Positions 1 to 8,541 of a stretch of 64,000 nucleotides of DNA are shown here, piece after piece. The position numbers and the translations under genes are program-made. The stretch is from Flavobacterium hungaricum (GTDB taxonomy: Bacteria > Bacteroidota > Bacteroidia > Flavobacteriales > Flavobacteriaceae), in contig NZ_PRDM01000002.1 in the NCBI RefSeq assembly GCF_015182285.1, positions 806,001-870,000 on the forward strand, given 5' to 3'. The notes under the pieces are model-generated. The model ran no database searches. It was not told the origin of the DNA and saw only the letters and a list, made by a program, of their open reading frames with translations. The first letter of the stretch is position 1; every line of letters begins with the position of its first letter.

Positions 1-262
1 ATCGTCAAATTGGAATTTCTTAACTGGAGATAAAAACGTAATCATGGATTTGTCTAATAAAGGTTTTAATCTTTATGCCGGAGAAAATGATAAAGTAAGC
101 GGCGGTTTTGAACATTCTGGTTTATTTGCTTTAATTGACAAAGACGGAAATATTCGCTGCAGAAAAGACGAATTCGGTAATCCTAATATTTATTATGACG
201 GTTTAGATAAAAAAGGAGTTCGTGACATTCAACAAGATATTAAAATTTTATTAGAAGAATAA
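1..262 (+). CDS. SCO1/SenC family protein, C-terminal end (5' partial)
   Basis: The reading frame is already open at base 2, so this is the tail of a gene that begins upstream of the window. The visible ~86 residues end a thioredoxin-fold SCO domain: a WNFLTGD stretch is followed by GFEHSGLFALIDKDG, whose histidine matches the conserved copper ligand in SCO proteins. The CxxxC copper motif would lie upstream and cannot be checked. SCO proteins deliver copper to the CuA or CuB site of haem-copper oxidases in the periplasm. The DUF420 gene starts 2 bp after the stop, an arrangement typical of cytochrome-oxidase assembly clusters in this group. Family call is fairly secure; the exact role is inferred. 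Confidence 0.8.
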   Translation, partial: SSNWNFLTGDKNVIMDLSNKGFNLYAGENDKVSGGFEHSGLFALIDKDGNIRCRKDEFGNPNIYYDGLDKKGVRDIQQDIKILLEE

Positions 263-264
263 AA

Positions 265-849
265 ATGGAAGATCATTCATTAGAAAAAAAATACAACAAA
301 TGGATCGTTGCTGTTTCAATTGTAATTCCGGTTGTTGTAGCAATTTTATTTGGTGTTAAACTTAAAGATTTTGGTTTTGATGTAGAACCGTTATCATTTT
401 TGCCGCCAATTTACGCCACTACAAATGGTATTACAGCAGTTGTTTTAGTTGCTGCAGTTATGGCTATAAAAAAAGGAAACCAAAAAGTTCACGAACGTTT
501 AATGACTTTTGCTATTGCATTATCGCTGGCTTTTTTGGTAATGTATGTGGCTTATCATATGACTTCTGATTCTACAAAGTTTGGCGATTTAAATCATGAT
601 GGTATTCTAGATGCGGTAGAAAGCGCAAAAGTAGGATCATTGCGATTGGTATACTTTGTAATTTTAATAACGCACATTTTACTTTCAATAGCAATTATTC
701 CATTGGTATTGATTACCTATGTTAGAGCTCTTGCAAAGCGTTTTGACAGGCACAGAAAGATTGCTAAAATCACTTTTCCAATTTGGCTTTATGTTGCCGT
801 AACGGGAGTGATAGTATTTTTAATGATTTCTCCTTATTATGCGCACTAA
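265..849 (+). CDS. DUF420 domain membrane protein (oxidase assembly neighbourhood)
   Basis: A 194-aa integral membrane protein of the DUF420 (YozB-like) family with about five hydrophobic segments: residues ~13-31, ~47-68, ~81-100, ~126-150 and ~170-190. Conserved histidines sit at segment edges (VHERLM near 76, AYHM near 98, ITHILL in the fourth segment), as in the family. It lies 2 bp after an SCO1-type gene, which fits a role in cytochrome-oxidase assembly, although DUF420 has no proven biochemistry. Between segments 3 and 4, residues 108-119 form a canonical-looking EF-hand calcium loop, DLNHDGILDAVE. The next gene starts inside its last 11 bases, so the two are probably translationally coupled. 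Confidence 0.85.
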   Translation: MEDHSLEKKYNKWIVAVSIVIPVVVAILFGVKLKDFGFDVEPLSFLPPIYATTNGITAVVLVAAVMAIKKGNQKVHERLMTFAIALSLAFLVMYVAYHMTSDSTKFGDLNHDGILDAVESAKVGSLRLVYFVILITHILLSIAIIPLVLITYVRALAKRFDRHRKIAKITFPIWLYVAVTGVIVFLMISPYYAH

Positions 850-1105
850 CACAAAAAAAAATAAAACTTCAAACTCCAAATTCCAAGCAGTTCTTTTTGG
901 AATTTGTGTTTTTTTAATTGGAATTTCTGCAAATGCGCAATGCGCGATGTGCCGAGCAGCATTATCGGGAGATTCTAATATAAAGAAAGCAGAAGCCGTA
1001 AACGACGGAATTGTTTACTTAATGGTAATTCCGTATCTGTTGGTTGTTATTATAGGATACATAATTTACAGAATGTATAGATCTAAAAAAAATAAAGCAG
1101 TGTAA
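839..1105 (+). CDS. Small CxxC membrane protein, conserved hypothetical
   Basis: An 88-aa protein whose start overlaps the end of the DUF420 gene. Residues ~15-33 form a signal peptide or membrane segment ending ANAQ, immediately followed by Cys-Ala-Met-Cys (35-38), then a short soluble part and a second membrane helix near residues 58-78 with a lysine-rich tail. The CxxC directly after the cleavage site and the SCO/DUF420 neighbours suggest a redox or copper-handling part in oxidase assembly, but that is inference; no named family is recognised. An alternative is that the first segment is an uncleaved anchor. A perfect 10-bp inverted repeat (877-886/897-906) lies within the signal-peptide codons. 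Confidence 0.7.
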   Translation: MRTNTKKNKTSNSKFQAVLFGICVFLIGISANAQCAMCRAALSGDSNIKKAEAVNDGIVYLMVIPYLLVVIIGYIIYRMYRSKKNKAV

Positions 1106-1120
1106 TTTTACACTGCTTTT
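1094..1120. terminator. Bidirectional intrinsic terminator
   Basis: An 11-bp perfect stem (AAAGCAGTGTA / TACACTGCTTT) with a 4-nt loop lies between the convergent CxxC protein and DUF4403 genes. T-rich runs follow it in both directions, so it can end both transcripts. It overlaps the last codons of the upstream gene. Confidence 0.85.
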
Positions 1121-1125
1121 ATTTT

Positions 1126-2532
1126 TTACTTAAGTCCGTTTACCGAGACATTAACTGTTCCGTTTATTTTGATGAAAGCAATTATGGCTTGATTCGTCAG
1201 CTGAATTTTATCAAATTGAATGTCTTCCATTTTTCCGTTAACAAAAACTCCTGGCATTGGCGAATAGTTTTTAAGATAAGCCGCCATGCTTTTCTTGCCT
1301 TCTTCCAAATTCGGCTGAATCGAATAACGACAGCTTTCTTCCATTTTTTTCAAAATATATCCTTGTGCAAGCCAGTTGGCAGTTCGCATCAGTTTGCTTT
1401 TGGTGTCCAAAACATAATCTAGTTTGTCAAAATAGATTTCTTTGGTCTGCGGATTGTATTGTGGGAATCCGTTTAAGTAAAGCGTTCCGTTGATATATCC
1501 TAAAACATCTAGCGCAATGACCATTTTACCTTCTTTATGCCAGATTGCTACATTTTTTACGGTAATCTTTTTACTTCCTGATCCAAATTCCTGCCCAGCA
1601 AAATTTTGAGTCATAATTTTTGATGCATCTACATAACTTGAAATGGCAGCAATATTAGCAGAGATTTGACTCGGAATTTTTGCAACTGGTTTTAAAGCTA
1701 TTTTATTTGGGCTGAATTTTGATTCTGGTTTTTTGCCTACAATGGTTTCCATATTGCATTTCATTCCCATTTCCAGCAAGAAAGAATCATTTTTAAGTTT
1801 GGCATTTGTCGAATAAATTTCGATAGGAACAATTCGAAGCCAGCTTTCGTAAGTATCACTCATTTGGATAGGCGTCGCTATTTTTTCAACAGCTTGAAGA
1901 ACATTAGGTTTAAAATCCATAGATTGTTCAATGGCCTCATCTATTGTTTTTTCTATTGTTTTTTTGAAAATAGAAATTGCCGGATTTACCAAATACGTAA
2001 TCGGCATATTTTTTCCAAAAACAGTCATTGTCGGACTTTCTGCCCAATCCAATGATTTAAACTCGGTTTTAGTGGTCAGTTTCCAATTTGAGAGTGTGGT
2101 TTCACTAGATAATGTGATCTTTCCATTCAGATTAAACTCTCTGATATCGTAAAGTTCAATGCCCATTTTTTTGGTTCCGATTCTATATTTAATATTCGCT
2201 TTTAGCGGTAATATTGTTTTTATCTTTTTATTCGGACTTGCGGGATCATTTTGAATTTGGATAGGGGCCTGTTTCCAGATTTTTATTTGGATATCATCAT
2301 CTTCGATGTTGTTGTCTTCATAAATTAATCCGGTTAGCAATGCATTGGTTTGATTTTCAATGTCACTTAACTTAATGCTGATAGGAAGGTTGATAAAAGA
2401 GGGGCTGCTGTCGTAAACGAGTGGTGATGCATCGTCTGGTTCGGGTTTTAAAGTGTCAATTTTTTGAGTTGAAGAGCAGCCTGTTAGCACCGTGAATGCG
2501 GCTGCAAATAAAATAAAAGAGTAAAGTTTCAT
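1126..2532 (-). CDS. DUF4403 family lipoprotein
   Basis: A 468-aa protein with a lipoprotein signal peptide (hydrophobic residues ~4-17, lipobox LTGC, then SSTQK), so it is expected to be anchored in an envelope membrane. The body is a long beta-rich domain matching DUF4403 in length and pattern, including the early SFINLPISIKLSDIE segment and repeated short amphipathic strands. DUF4403 resembles lipid-binding tubular folds by general appearance only; no function is established. It is transcribed alone, convergent with the oxidase-assembly genes and divergent from the efflux operon. No clear promoter box was recognised. Confidence 0.8.
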   Translation of the reverse strand: MKLYSFILFAAAFTVLTGCSSTQKIDTLKPEPDDASPLVYDSSPSFINLPISIKLSDIENQTNALLTGLIYEDNNIEDDDIQIKIWKQAPIQIQNDPASPNKKIKTILPLKANIKYRIGTKKMGIELYDIREFNLNGKITLSSETTLSNWKLTTKTEFKSLDWAESPTMTVFGKNMPITYLVNPAISIFKKTIEKTIDEAIEQSMDFKPNVLQAVEKIATPIQMSDTYESWLRIVPIEIYSTNAKLKNDSFLLEMGMKCNMETIVGKKPESKFSPNKIALKPVAKIPSQISANIAAISSYVDASKIMTQNFAGQEFGSGSKKITVKNVAIWHKEGKMVIALDVLGYINGTLYLNGFPQYNPQTKEIYFDKLDYVLDTKSKLMRTANWLAQGYILKKMEESCRYSIQPNLEEGKKSMAAYLKNYSPMPGVFVNGKMEDIQFDKIQLTNQAIIAFIKINGTVNVSVNGLK

Positions 2533-2709
2533 TAATAGGAAAATTTTTAGATGCGGTAAAATTACAAAAACATTTATATTTTCTTAAAAAAGTGTAACAT
2601 TTGAAAAAGAATGTAGTCTTATTGAAATAAGTAGGAAAAATTATTAACGTTTTGTTATCATAATTTACTTAATAAAAATGTTATTATTGTTTTAAAATTT
2701 AACAATACC

Positions 2710-3411
2710 ATGATCGAAATCAAAGATTTGCATAAATCCTATAAAATGGGAAATTCAGAATTACATGTGTTGAAAGGTATCAATTTTAATATTGAAGAAG
2801 GAGAATTGGTTGCGATCATGGGGTCTTCTGGTTCTGGAAAATCGACACTGCTGAATATTTTAGGAATTTTGGATGAAGCCGATTCTGGAAGTTATACTTT
2901 AGACAAAACTCCAATTAAAAAGCTGAATGAAACCATTGCTTCAAGATACCGTAATAAATTTTTAGGTTTTGTTTTTCAATCCTTTAACTTGATTAATTAT
3001 AAGTCCGCTTTGGACAACGTGGCAATGCCTTTGTATTACCAAGGAGTAAAAAGAAAAGAGCGTTACGAGATTGCCATGAAATATTTGGAAAAAGTTGGGC
3101 TGGGATCTCATTCACATCACCTCCCAAATGAGCTTTCTGGAGGTCAGAAACAACGTGTTGCTATTGCTAGAGCGTTAGCCTCAAATCCTAAAGTTTTATT
3201 GGCAGATGAGCCTACAGGAGCGCTTGACACAAAAACATCTTACGAGGTTATGGAGTTAATTCAAGGAATTAACGATGAAGGAAAAACCATTTTGATTGTA
3301 ACCCACGAACCTGATATTGCCGCTATGTGCAAAAGAAATGTAGTCCTAAAAGACGGATTAATTATCGATGATAAAATGGTAGAACAAGTTAGAGCATCGT
3401 CTTATGTTTAA
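2710..3411 (+). CDS. MacB/LolD-type ABC transporter ATP-binding protein
   Basis: A 233-aa ABC ATPase. All motifs are intact: Walker A GSSGSGKST at 38-46, Q-loop Q90, signature LSGGQ at 142-146, Walker B LLADEP at 163-168 with the catalytic glutamate, and the H-loop (IVTHEPD) near 200. It belongs to the group that energises FtsX-fold permeases for macrolide, peptide or lipoprotein export. Its last 8 bases overlap the first permease, and two permeases, two membrane-fusion proteins and a TolC follow, so it is the motor of an envelope-spanning pump. The substrate cannot be told from the sequence. Compared with LolCDE, the adjacent fusion proteins favour a MacAB-type efflux role. Confidence 0.93.
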   Translation: MIEIKDLHKSYKMGNSELHVLKGINFNIEEGELVAIMGSSGSGKSTLLNILGILDEADSGSYTLDKTPIKKLNETIASRYRNKFLGFVFQSFNLINYKSALDNVAMPLYYQGVKRKERYEIAMKYLEKVGLGSHSHHLPNELSGGQKQRVAIARALASNPKVLLADEPTGALDTKTSYEVMELIQGINDEGKTILIVTHEPDIAAMCKRNVVLKDGLIIDDKMVEQVRASSYV

Positions 3412-4648
3412 TATTGAACGCTGGCAGGAAATATTTGAAGCCATTTCGAAAAACCGTCTGAGAACATTTCTTACGGGAATTTCTGTTGCTTCTGGAATTT
3501 TTATTTTGGTGATTTTACTGGGCGCAGGTAAAGGTCTGCAAAACGGAATTGAAAAGCAGTTTGAACGAGATGCTGCTGGAATTATTGAAGTTTGGTCGGG
3601 AACCACTACTAAGGAATTCAAAGGGCTGAATCCAGGAAGACAGATTCAGTTCAGGAACAGTGATTTTAATCAATCGGTTCAGAAATTTGAAGAAAAACTA
3701 GACTTGCGTGCCTCAACAAACAACTATTGGGGACAGCCTTTTGCTTATGGAAAAGAATCGGGAAGTTATCAATTTAGAGGTGTTGATCCAGATTATGGAG
3801 GTATAGAAAATTTAACGATTGTACAAGGCCGCTATATAAACGCTAAAGATTTACAAAGCAATGCAAAAGTTGCAGTCATTGGAATGAAATTGAAGAATGA
3901 TCTGCTTAAAGATAAATATGCAATAGGCGAAGAAATCTTAATTAACAAAATTAGTTTTAAGGTTATTGGGGTTTTTACAGATCCAGGAGGAGAAAGAGAA
4001 GAGACTCGCGCATATCTGCCGTTGTCTACTGTTCAAAGAACGTTTGGTGGAGGTGATAAAATCAGCAATATATTTTTTACGTTAAAAAAGACAGCCGATT
4101 ATGATGAGGCATTGGCACAGTCAGAAAAGTTTACGCAAGATTTAAAAAACTTATTGAAGAGTAAAAACATGGTCGCTCCAGAAGACGATAGCGGTGTTGG
4201 AGCTTACAATTCGGTTAAAGATGCTAAGCAGTTTTACGATCTGAACTTATATATACGATTGTTTTTCTGGTGGGTTGGAATATGTACCATCATTGCCGGT
4301 GTAGTAGGAGTAAGTAATATCATGTTGATTATTGTGAAAGAGAGAACCAAAGAAATAGGAATCAGAAAAGCATTAGGTGCTTCTCCTTTTTCAATCATTT
4401 CAATGATTCTTCACGAATCCATTTTTATAACTACAATTGCTGGTTTTGTTGGCTTGCTGGCTAGTTTGCTTTTGCTGGAATTTGTTGGGCCGATGGTGCA
4501 GAGCGAATTCTTTAGAAATCCTGAAGTAGATTTTAGCGTGGCATTGACCACTTTAATACTGCTTGTATTTGCTGGTGCTATGGCGGGGTTTTTCCCAGCT
4601 TACAGAGCCGCTAAAATTAAACCTATTGTAGCACTTAGAGACGAATAA
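3404..4648 (+). CDS. FtsX/MacB-type ABC transporter permease 1
   Basis: A 414-aa permease starting 8 bp inside the ATPase gene. One membrane helix near residues 22-44 is followed by a ~220-residue periplasmic MacB_PCD domain, then three C-terminal helices of the FtsX domain (about 288-310, 335-360 and 378-400). The KERTKEIGIRKALGAS loop is the coupling signature of this family. Unlike single-chain MacB it has no fused ATPase. It probably forms a heterodimer with the next gene product. The end VALRDE is typical of the family. Confidence 0.9.
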   Translation: MFNIERWQEIFEAISKNRLRTFLTGISVASGIFILVILLGAGKGLQNGIEKQFERDAAGIIEVWSGTTTKEFKGLNPGRQIQFRNSDFNQSVQKFEEKLDLRASTNNYWGQPFAYGKESGSYQFRGVDPDYGGIENLTIVQGRYINAKDLQSNAKVAVIGMKLKNDLLKDKYAIGEEILINKISFKVIGVFTDPGGEREETRAYLPLSTVQRTFGGGDKISNIFFTLKKTADYDEALAQSEKFTQDLKNLLKSKNMVAPEDDSGVGAYNSVKDAKQFYDLNLYIRLFFWWVGICTIIAGVVGVSNIMLIIVKERTKEIGIRKALGASPFSIISMILHESIFITTIAGFVGLLASLLLLEFVGPMVQSEFFRNPEVDFSVALTTLILLVFAGAMAGFFPAYRAAKIKPIVALRDE

Positions 4649-4651
4649 TAT

Positions 4652-5917
4652 ATGTTTAGTAAAGATAATTGGGACGAGATTTTACAGGCTTTAACGGCTA
4701 ATGTTTTCAGAACGATACTGACAGCTTTTGGTGTGTTTTGGGGGATTTTTATTTTGGTCATTTTATTGGCAGCAGGAAAAGGCCTTGAAAATGGTGTGAA
4801 AAAAGGCTTTGACGGTATTGCCACCAATACCATGTTTATGTGGAGCCAGACTACCTCAAAAGCCTATAAAGGACTTCCAAAAACAAGAAGATACGATTTT
4901 AGAAATAGTGACGTCGCTGCTTTAAGAAATGCGGTTCCAAATTTATTATATGTTTCACCTAGAAATCAACTAGGAGATTTTAACGGAACAAATAATGTGG
5001 TGAGAGGAACCAAAACTTCTGCTTTTACCATTTATGGAGATTATCCAGAATTGATTAAACAACAGCCGATGGATATTATCAAAGGCCGTTTTGTAAATCA
5101 TCAGGATATTCAGGAGAAAAGAAAAGTTTGTGTGATTGGTAAAGGTGTAATCAGCGAATTATACGGAAAAGAAGAAGAATCAGTAGGAACTTACATTAAA
5201 ATAAACGGAATCAATTTTATGGTTGTAGGGGTTTATTCGTCCAAACAGCAAGGAGGAAATGCCGAACAGGAACAAAAAAATATTTTTATTCCGTTTACCA
5301 CCTTTCAGCAAGCTTTTAATTACGGAGATAAAGTAGGCTGGATGGCGATTACGGCAACAGACGATGCTTCTATAACAGAATTAAAACCTAAAATTTTAGA
5401 GACGATAAAAGCGCTTCACTATATAAATCCAGCAGATGATAGAGCAGTGGGTAATTTTGATTTATACGAACAATTCAATAAAGTACAGAGTTTGTTTAAT
5501 ATATTAAAAATCATTGCTTATTTTGTAGGAACTTTGGTTCTGATTTCTGGTGTTATCGGAATTTCAAATATTATGTTGATTGTAGTTAAAGAACGTACCA
5601 AAGAAATTGGGATAAGAAGAGCACTTGGAGCAACACCTGGAGCGATTCGTACACAGATTTTAACAGAATCAATATTTTTAACAATCATTTCAGGGATGTT
5701 AGGAATTGCGGTAGCTACCGGAATTATTGCAATTTTAAATATAGCGCTCGATTCTATGCCGCCCAATAGCGGTACCATGTTTGCCAACCCTACTGTAGAT
5801 TTAAGAGTTGTATTTGTCGCTTTATTAATATTAGTAGGATCAGGTTTGCTTGCAGGGTTTATTCCCGCGCAGACCGCCATAAGTGTAAAGCCGGTAGATG
5901 CTTTAAGAACAGAATAA
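4652..5917 (+). CDS. FtsX/MacB-type ABC transporter permease 2
   Basis: A 421-aa paralogue of the preceding permease, beginning 3 bp after its stop. It has the same layout: N-terminal helix (~23-44), MacB_PCD periplasmic domain, then three helices with the KERTKEIGIRRALGATP loop and a terminal VDALRTE. The two permeases are clearly divergent in the periplasmic domain, which suggests an asymmetric heterodimer rather than a recent duplication. Cytoplasmic-membrane efflux component; substrate unknown. Confidence 0.9.
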   Translation: MFSKDNWDEILQALTANVFRTILTAFGVFWGIFILVILLAAGKGLENGVKKGFDGIATNTMFMWSQTTSKAYKGLPKTRRYDFRNSDVAALRNAVPNLLYVSPRNQLGDFNGTNNVVRGTKTSAFTIYGDYPELIKQQPMDIIKGRFVNHQDIQEKRKVCVIGKGVISELYGKEEESVGTYIKINGINFMVVGVYSSKQQGGNAEQEQKNIFIPFTTFQQAFNYGDKVGWMAITATDDASITELKPKILETIKALHYINPADDRAVGNFDLYEQFNKVQSLFNILKIIAYFVGTLVLISGVIGISNIMLIVVKERTKEIGIRRALGATPGAIRTQILTESIFLTIISGMLGIAVATGIIAILNIALDSMPPNSGTMFANPTVDLRVVFVALLILVGSGLLAGFIPAQTAISVKPVDALRTE

Positions 5918-5955
5918 ATTATCAATCAAAATAAAATCGATTTAACCCAAAAACA

Positions 5956-7071
5956 ATGAAAAAAGGAGCAACCATAACCATTTTAATTTTTATTGCGATC
6001 GTTTTTGTAGGCGCGCTTTATTACTTGTACGCTAAAAATAAACAATCGCCGATTGTTTTTAAAACGGAAAAAGCAGAAATTAAAACAATCGTAAAAAATA
6101 CAATTGCGACAGGTAATATTCAGCCTGATGAAGAGGTCTTAATCAAACCAAATATTTCAGGAATTATAGAACAAGTATACATTAAAGCCGGAGAAAAAAT
6201 CAAAGCTGGCGATATGATTGCAAAAATTAGAGTTGTTGCAAACGTTTCTAATGTAAGCAGTACGCAAAATCAGGTGCAGACTGCAAAAATTGCCTTAGAC
6301 AACCAAGAACGATTATACAAAAGACAAAAAACGTTGTTTGAAAAAGATGTTATTTCTGCCAACGATTTTGATGCTGCAGAAGTAGCTTACAATCAGGCAA
6401 AACAAACTTATCTTGCAGCAAAACAAAGTCTGGATATTGTAAAAACAGGAACAACCTCGTCTTTAGGAAATTATGCCAATACTTTAATTCGTTCTACTGT
6501 AAACGGAATGGTTCTGGATGTTCCTGTAAAAGTTGGAAACCAAGTAATCGAAAGCAATAACTTTAATGAAGGAACTACAATTGCAAGTGTTGCGGATGTC
6601 GGCAGAATGATTTTTGTTGGAAAAATCGATGAATCTGAAGTAGGGAAGATTAAAGAAAGAATGCCTATCGAAATCACTGTTGGAGCAATCGAGAACAAAA
6701 AGTTTACTGCGGTTCTAACGTACATCGCGCCAAAAGGAGTTACAGAAAATGGGGCGATTCAGTTTGAGATCAAAGCATCTTTAGAAAATAGAGACGACAC
6801 TTTTATCAGAGCTGGTTTGAGTGCCAATGCATCTATTATTTTAGAAAAAGCAGATAAAGTTTTGGCGGTAAAAGAATCATTGGTTCAATTTGACAAAAAA
6901 ACACAAAAACCTTATGTTGAAGTTGAAACGGCTCCACAGAAATTTCAAAGAAGAGATGTGGTGCTGGGAGTAAGCGACGGAATTTATGTTCAAATTAAAA
7001 GCGGGATCAAAAAAACAGACAAAATTAAAATTTGGAACCAAGGTTTGATCGACGAAAAAGAAAAAAAATAA
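5956..7071 (+). CDS. Periplasmic adaptor (membrane-fusion protein, HlyD/RND type) 1
   Basis: A 371-aa adaptor with an N-terminal membrane anchor (residues ~5-26), a biotinyl-lipoyl-like first half (VLIKPNISGIIEQVYIKAGE), an alpha-helical hairpin (~100-155), the second lipoyl half (LIRSTVNGMVLDVPVKVG) and beta-barrel and membrane-proximal domains. Such adaptors link an inner-membrane pump to TolC. It follows permease 2 by 38 bp in the same direction. A second adaptor, only moderately similar, lies after the TolC gene, so this pump may use two adaptor chains or serve two substrate modes. Confidence 0.9.
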   Translation: MKKGATITILIFIAIVFVGALYYLYAKNKQSPIVFKTEKAEIKTIVKNTIATGNIQPDEEVLIKPNISGIIEQVYIKAGEKIKAGDMIAKIRVVANVSNVSSTQNQVQTAKIALDNQERLYKRQKTLFEKDVISANDFDAAEVAYNQAKQTYLAAKQSLDIVKTGTTSSLGNYANTLIRSTVNGMVLDVPVKVGNQVIESNNFNEGTTIASVADVGRMIFVGKIDESEVGKIKERMPIEITVGAIENKKFTAVLTYIAPKGVTENGAIQFEIKASLENRDDTFIRAGLSANASIILEKADKVLAVKESLVQFDKKTQKPYVEVETAPQKFQRRDVVLGVSDGIYVQIKSGIKKTDKIKIWNQGLIDEKEKK

Positions 7072-7091
7072 TTTGAAATTATAGCGGTTTT

Positions 7092-7118
7092 TTTGAGGTT
7101 TTAAAAATGTTAAATTTG
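7092..7118 (+). promoter_or_regulatory. Candidate promoter for tolC-like gene
   Basis: TAAATTTG (7111-7118) matches the Bacteroidota -7 box TAnnTTTG, and TTTG at 7092-7095 could be the upstream box, although the 15-bp spacer is shorter than usual. It would start a transcript ~30 bp before the TolC gene inside the efflux operon. Confidence 0.5.
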
Positions 7119-7152
7119 CGCAGTATCGTTACTGTGCTTTCATTCAAAATAT

Positions 7153-8535
7153 ATGAAAATAAATAAATATAATAGTCTACTTTTTGCCCTGTTATTTGGT
7201 TTCGGATTATCAAGTAATGCGCAGTCGAAACAATGGACTTTAGAAGAATGTGTTCGTTATGCATTAGAGAATAACATTACGATTAAATTATCTGAATTGG
7301 ATGTAAAAAATGCAGTGATTGATAAAAAAGGTGCGCTGGGGAATTATCTTCCGTCTGTTAGCGGAAGTGCATCACACTCTTGGAATATTGGTTTAAATCA
7401 GGATCTTACAACTGGTATTTTGCGTAACCAAACTACTCAATATTCATCAGTTGGATTAAGTGCCGGGGTTGATCTTTATAAAGGTCTTCAAAATCAAAAT
7501 ACTTATAGAAGAGCAAAACTTTCTATAATTGCATCACAATACCAATTGGTAAAAATGCAGGAAGATATTTCGTTGAATGTTGCCAGTGCTTTTTTACAGA
7601 TTTTATCTAATAAAGAAGATTTGAAAATTAAAAAAGAGCAGTTGTTAATCGACGAAAAACGATTTGCACGTTCTGAAGAAATGGTAAATGCAGGGACAAT
7701 TCCGCGTGGCGATTTATTTGACTTAAAAGCAACAGTGGCTACTGATAAACAAAACATTGCAGTTTCTGAGAACAACTTATTAATCTCAAAATTGAGTTTG
7801 GCGCAGCTTTTACAATTAAAAGAATTTGCTGATTTTGATGTGGTAGATGACACCAACGTAAAAGACGAAAACAATATTCTAGCACAGACGCCTGTTGAGA
7901 TTTATAATAAAGCAAGAGAAACCAGAACAGAGTTAAAGCTAGCACAAACCAATCTTGAAATTGCTCAAAAAAATGTAGCAATTGCAAAGGGAGCTTTTCA
8001 GCCAACTCTAAGTGGCTTTTATGGTTTTAATACAAGAGCAAGTTACAGTGATCAAATTAGATTTGATAGTGCTAATAATCCTTATACGGTAGGTCCGGAT
8101 CCTATATTCCAGCAGTTTAGTGATAATAAAGGACATAACTTTGGTTTACAATTAAATGTGCCTATATTTAATGGTTTCTCTGTTAAGAATAATGTTGAAA
8201 GAAGTAAAGTAAGTTTAGAGAAATCTAAAATAGATTTAGAGCAAAAAAGTTTAGATTTGCAGCGTAACGTTTATACGGCTTTTACAGATGCGAAATCCTC
8301 ATTAAACACTTATGAAGCATCTACAGTAACATTAGAAGCAAGACAGCAGGCATACAATTATGCTAAAGAAAAATACGATGTAGGTTTGATGAATTCATTT
8401 GATTTTACACAGGCGCAAACCTTGTTGACAAATGCACAGTCTGATGTTATTAGAACAAAATACGATTACATGTTCAAAATAAAAATACTTGAATTCTACT
8501 TCGGAATTCCAATTGTCCCAATTATCACAAAATAA
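7153..8535 (+). CDS. TolC family outer-membrane efflux protein
   Basis: A 460-aa outer-membrane channel with a signal peptide ending SSNAQ (~24 residues) and two outer-membrane efflux repeats, each with long helical stretches; LEECVRYALENNITIKLSELDVKNA near the mature N-terminus is the typical opening. The C-terminal repeat ends with the usual YDYMFKIKILEFYFG pattern. It sits between two adaptor genes and provides the exit duct for the MacB-type pump. An internal promoter candidate lies just upstream. Confidence 0.92.
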   Translation: MKINKYNSLLFALLFGFGLSSNAQSKQWTLEECVRYALENNITIKLSELDVKNAVIDKKGALGNYLPSVSGSASHSWNIGLNQDLTTGILRNQTTQYSSVGLSAGVDLYKGLQNQNTYRRAKLSIIASQYQLVKMQEDISLNVASAFLQILSNKEDLKIKKEQLLIDEKRFARSEEMVNAGTIPRGDLFDLKATVATDKQNIAVSENNLLISKLSLAQLLQLKEFADFDVVDDTNVKDENNILAQTPVEIYNKARETRTELKLAQTNLEIAQKNVAIAKGAFQPTLSGFYGFNTRASYSDQIRFDSANNPYTVGPDPIFQQFSDNKGHNFGLQLNVPIFNGFSVKNNVERSKVSLEKSKIDLEQKSLDLQRNVYTAFTDAKSSLNTYEASTVTLEARQQAYNYAKEKYDVGLMNSFDFTQAQTLLTNAQSDVIRTKYDYMFKIKILEFYFGIPIVPIITK

Positions 8536-8541
8536 TTTATT

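Noticed and set aside
7079..7264. Minus-strand open frame over the tolC start
   Set aside because: It overlaps a likely promoter and the signal-peptide region of a secure TolC-family gene and has no recognisable features.
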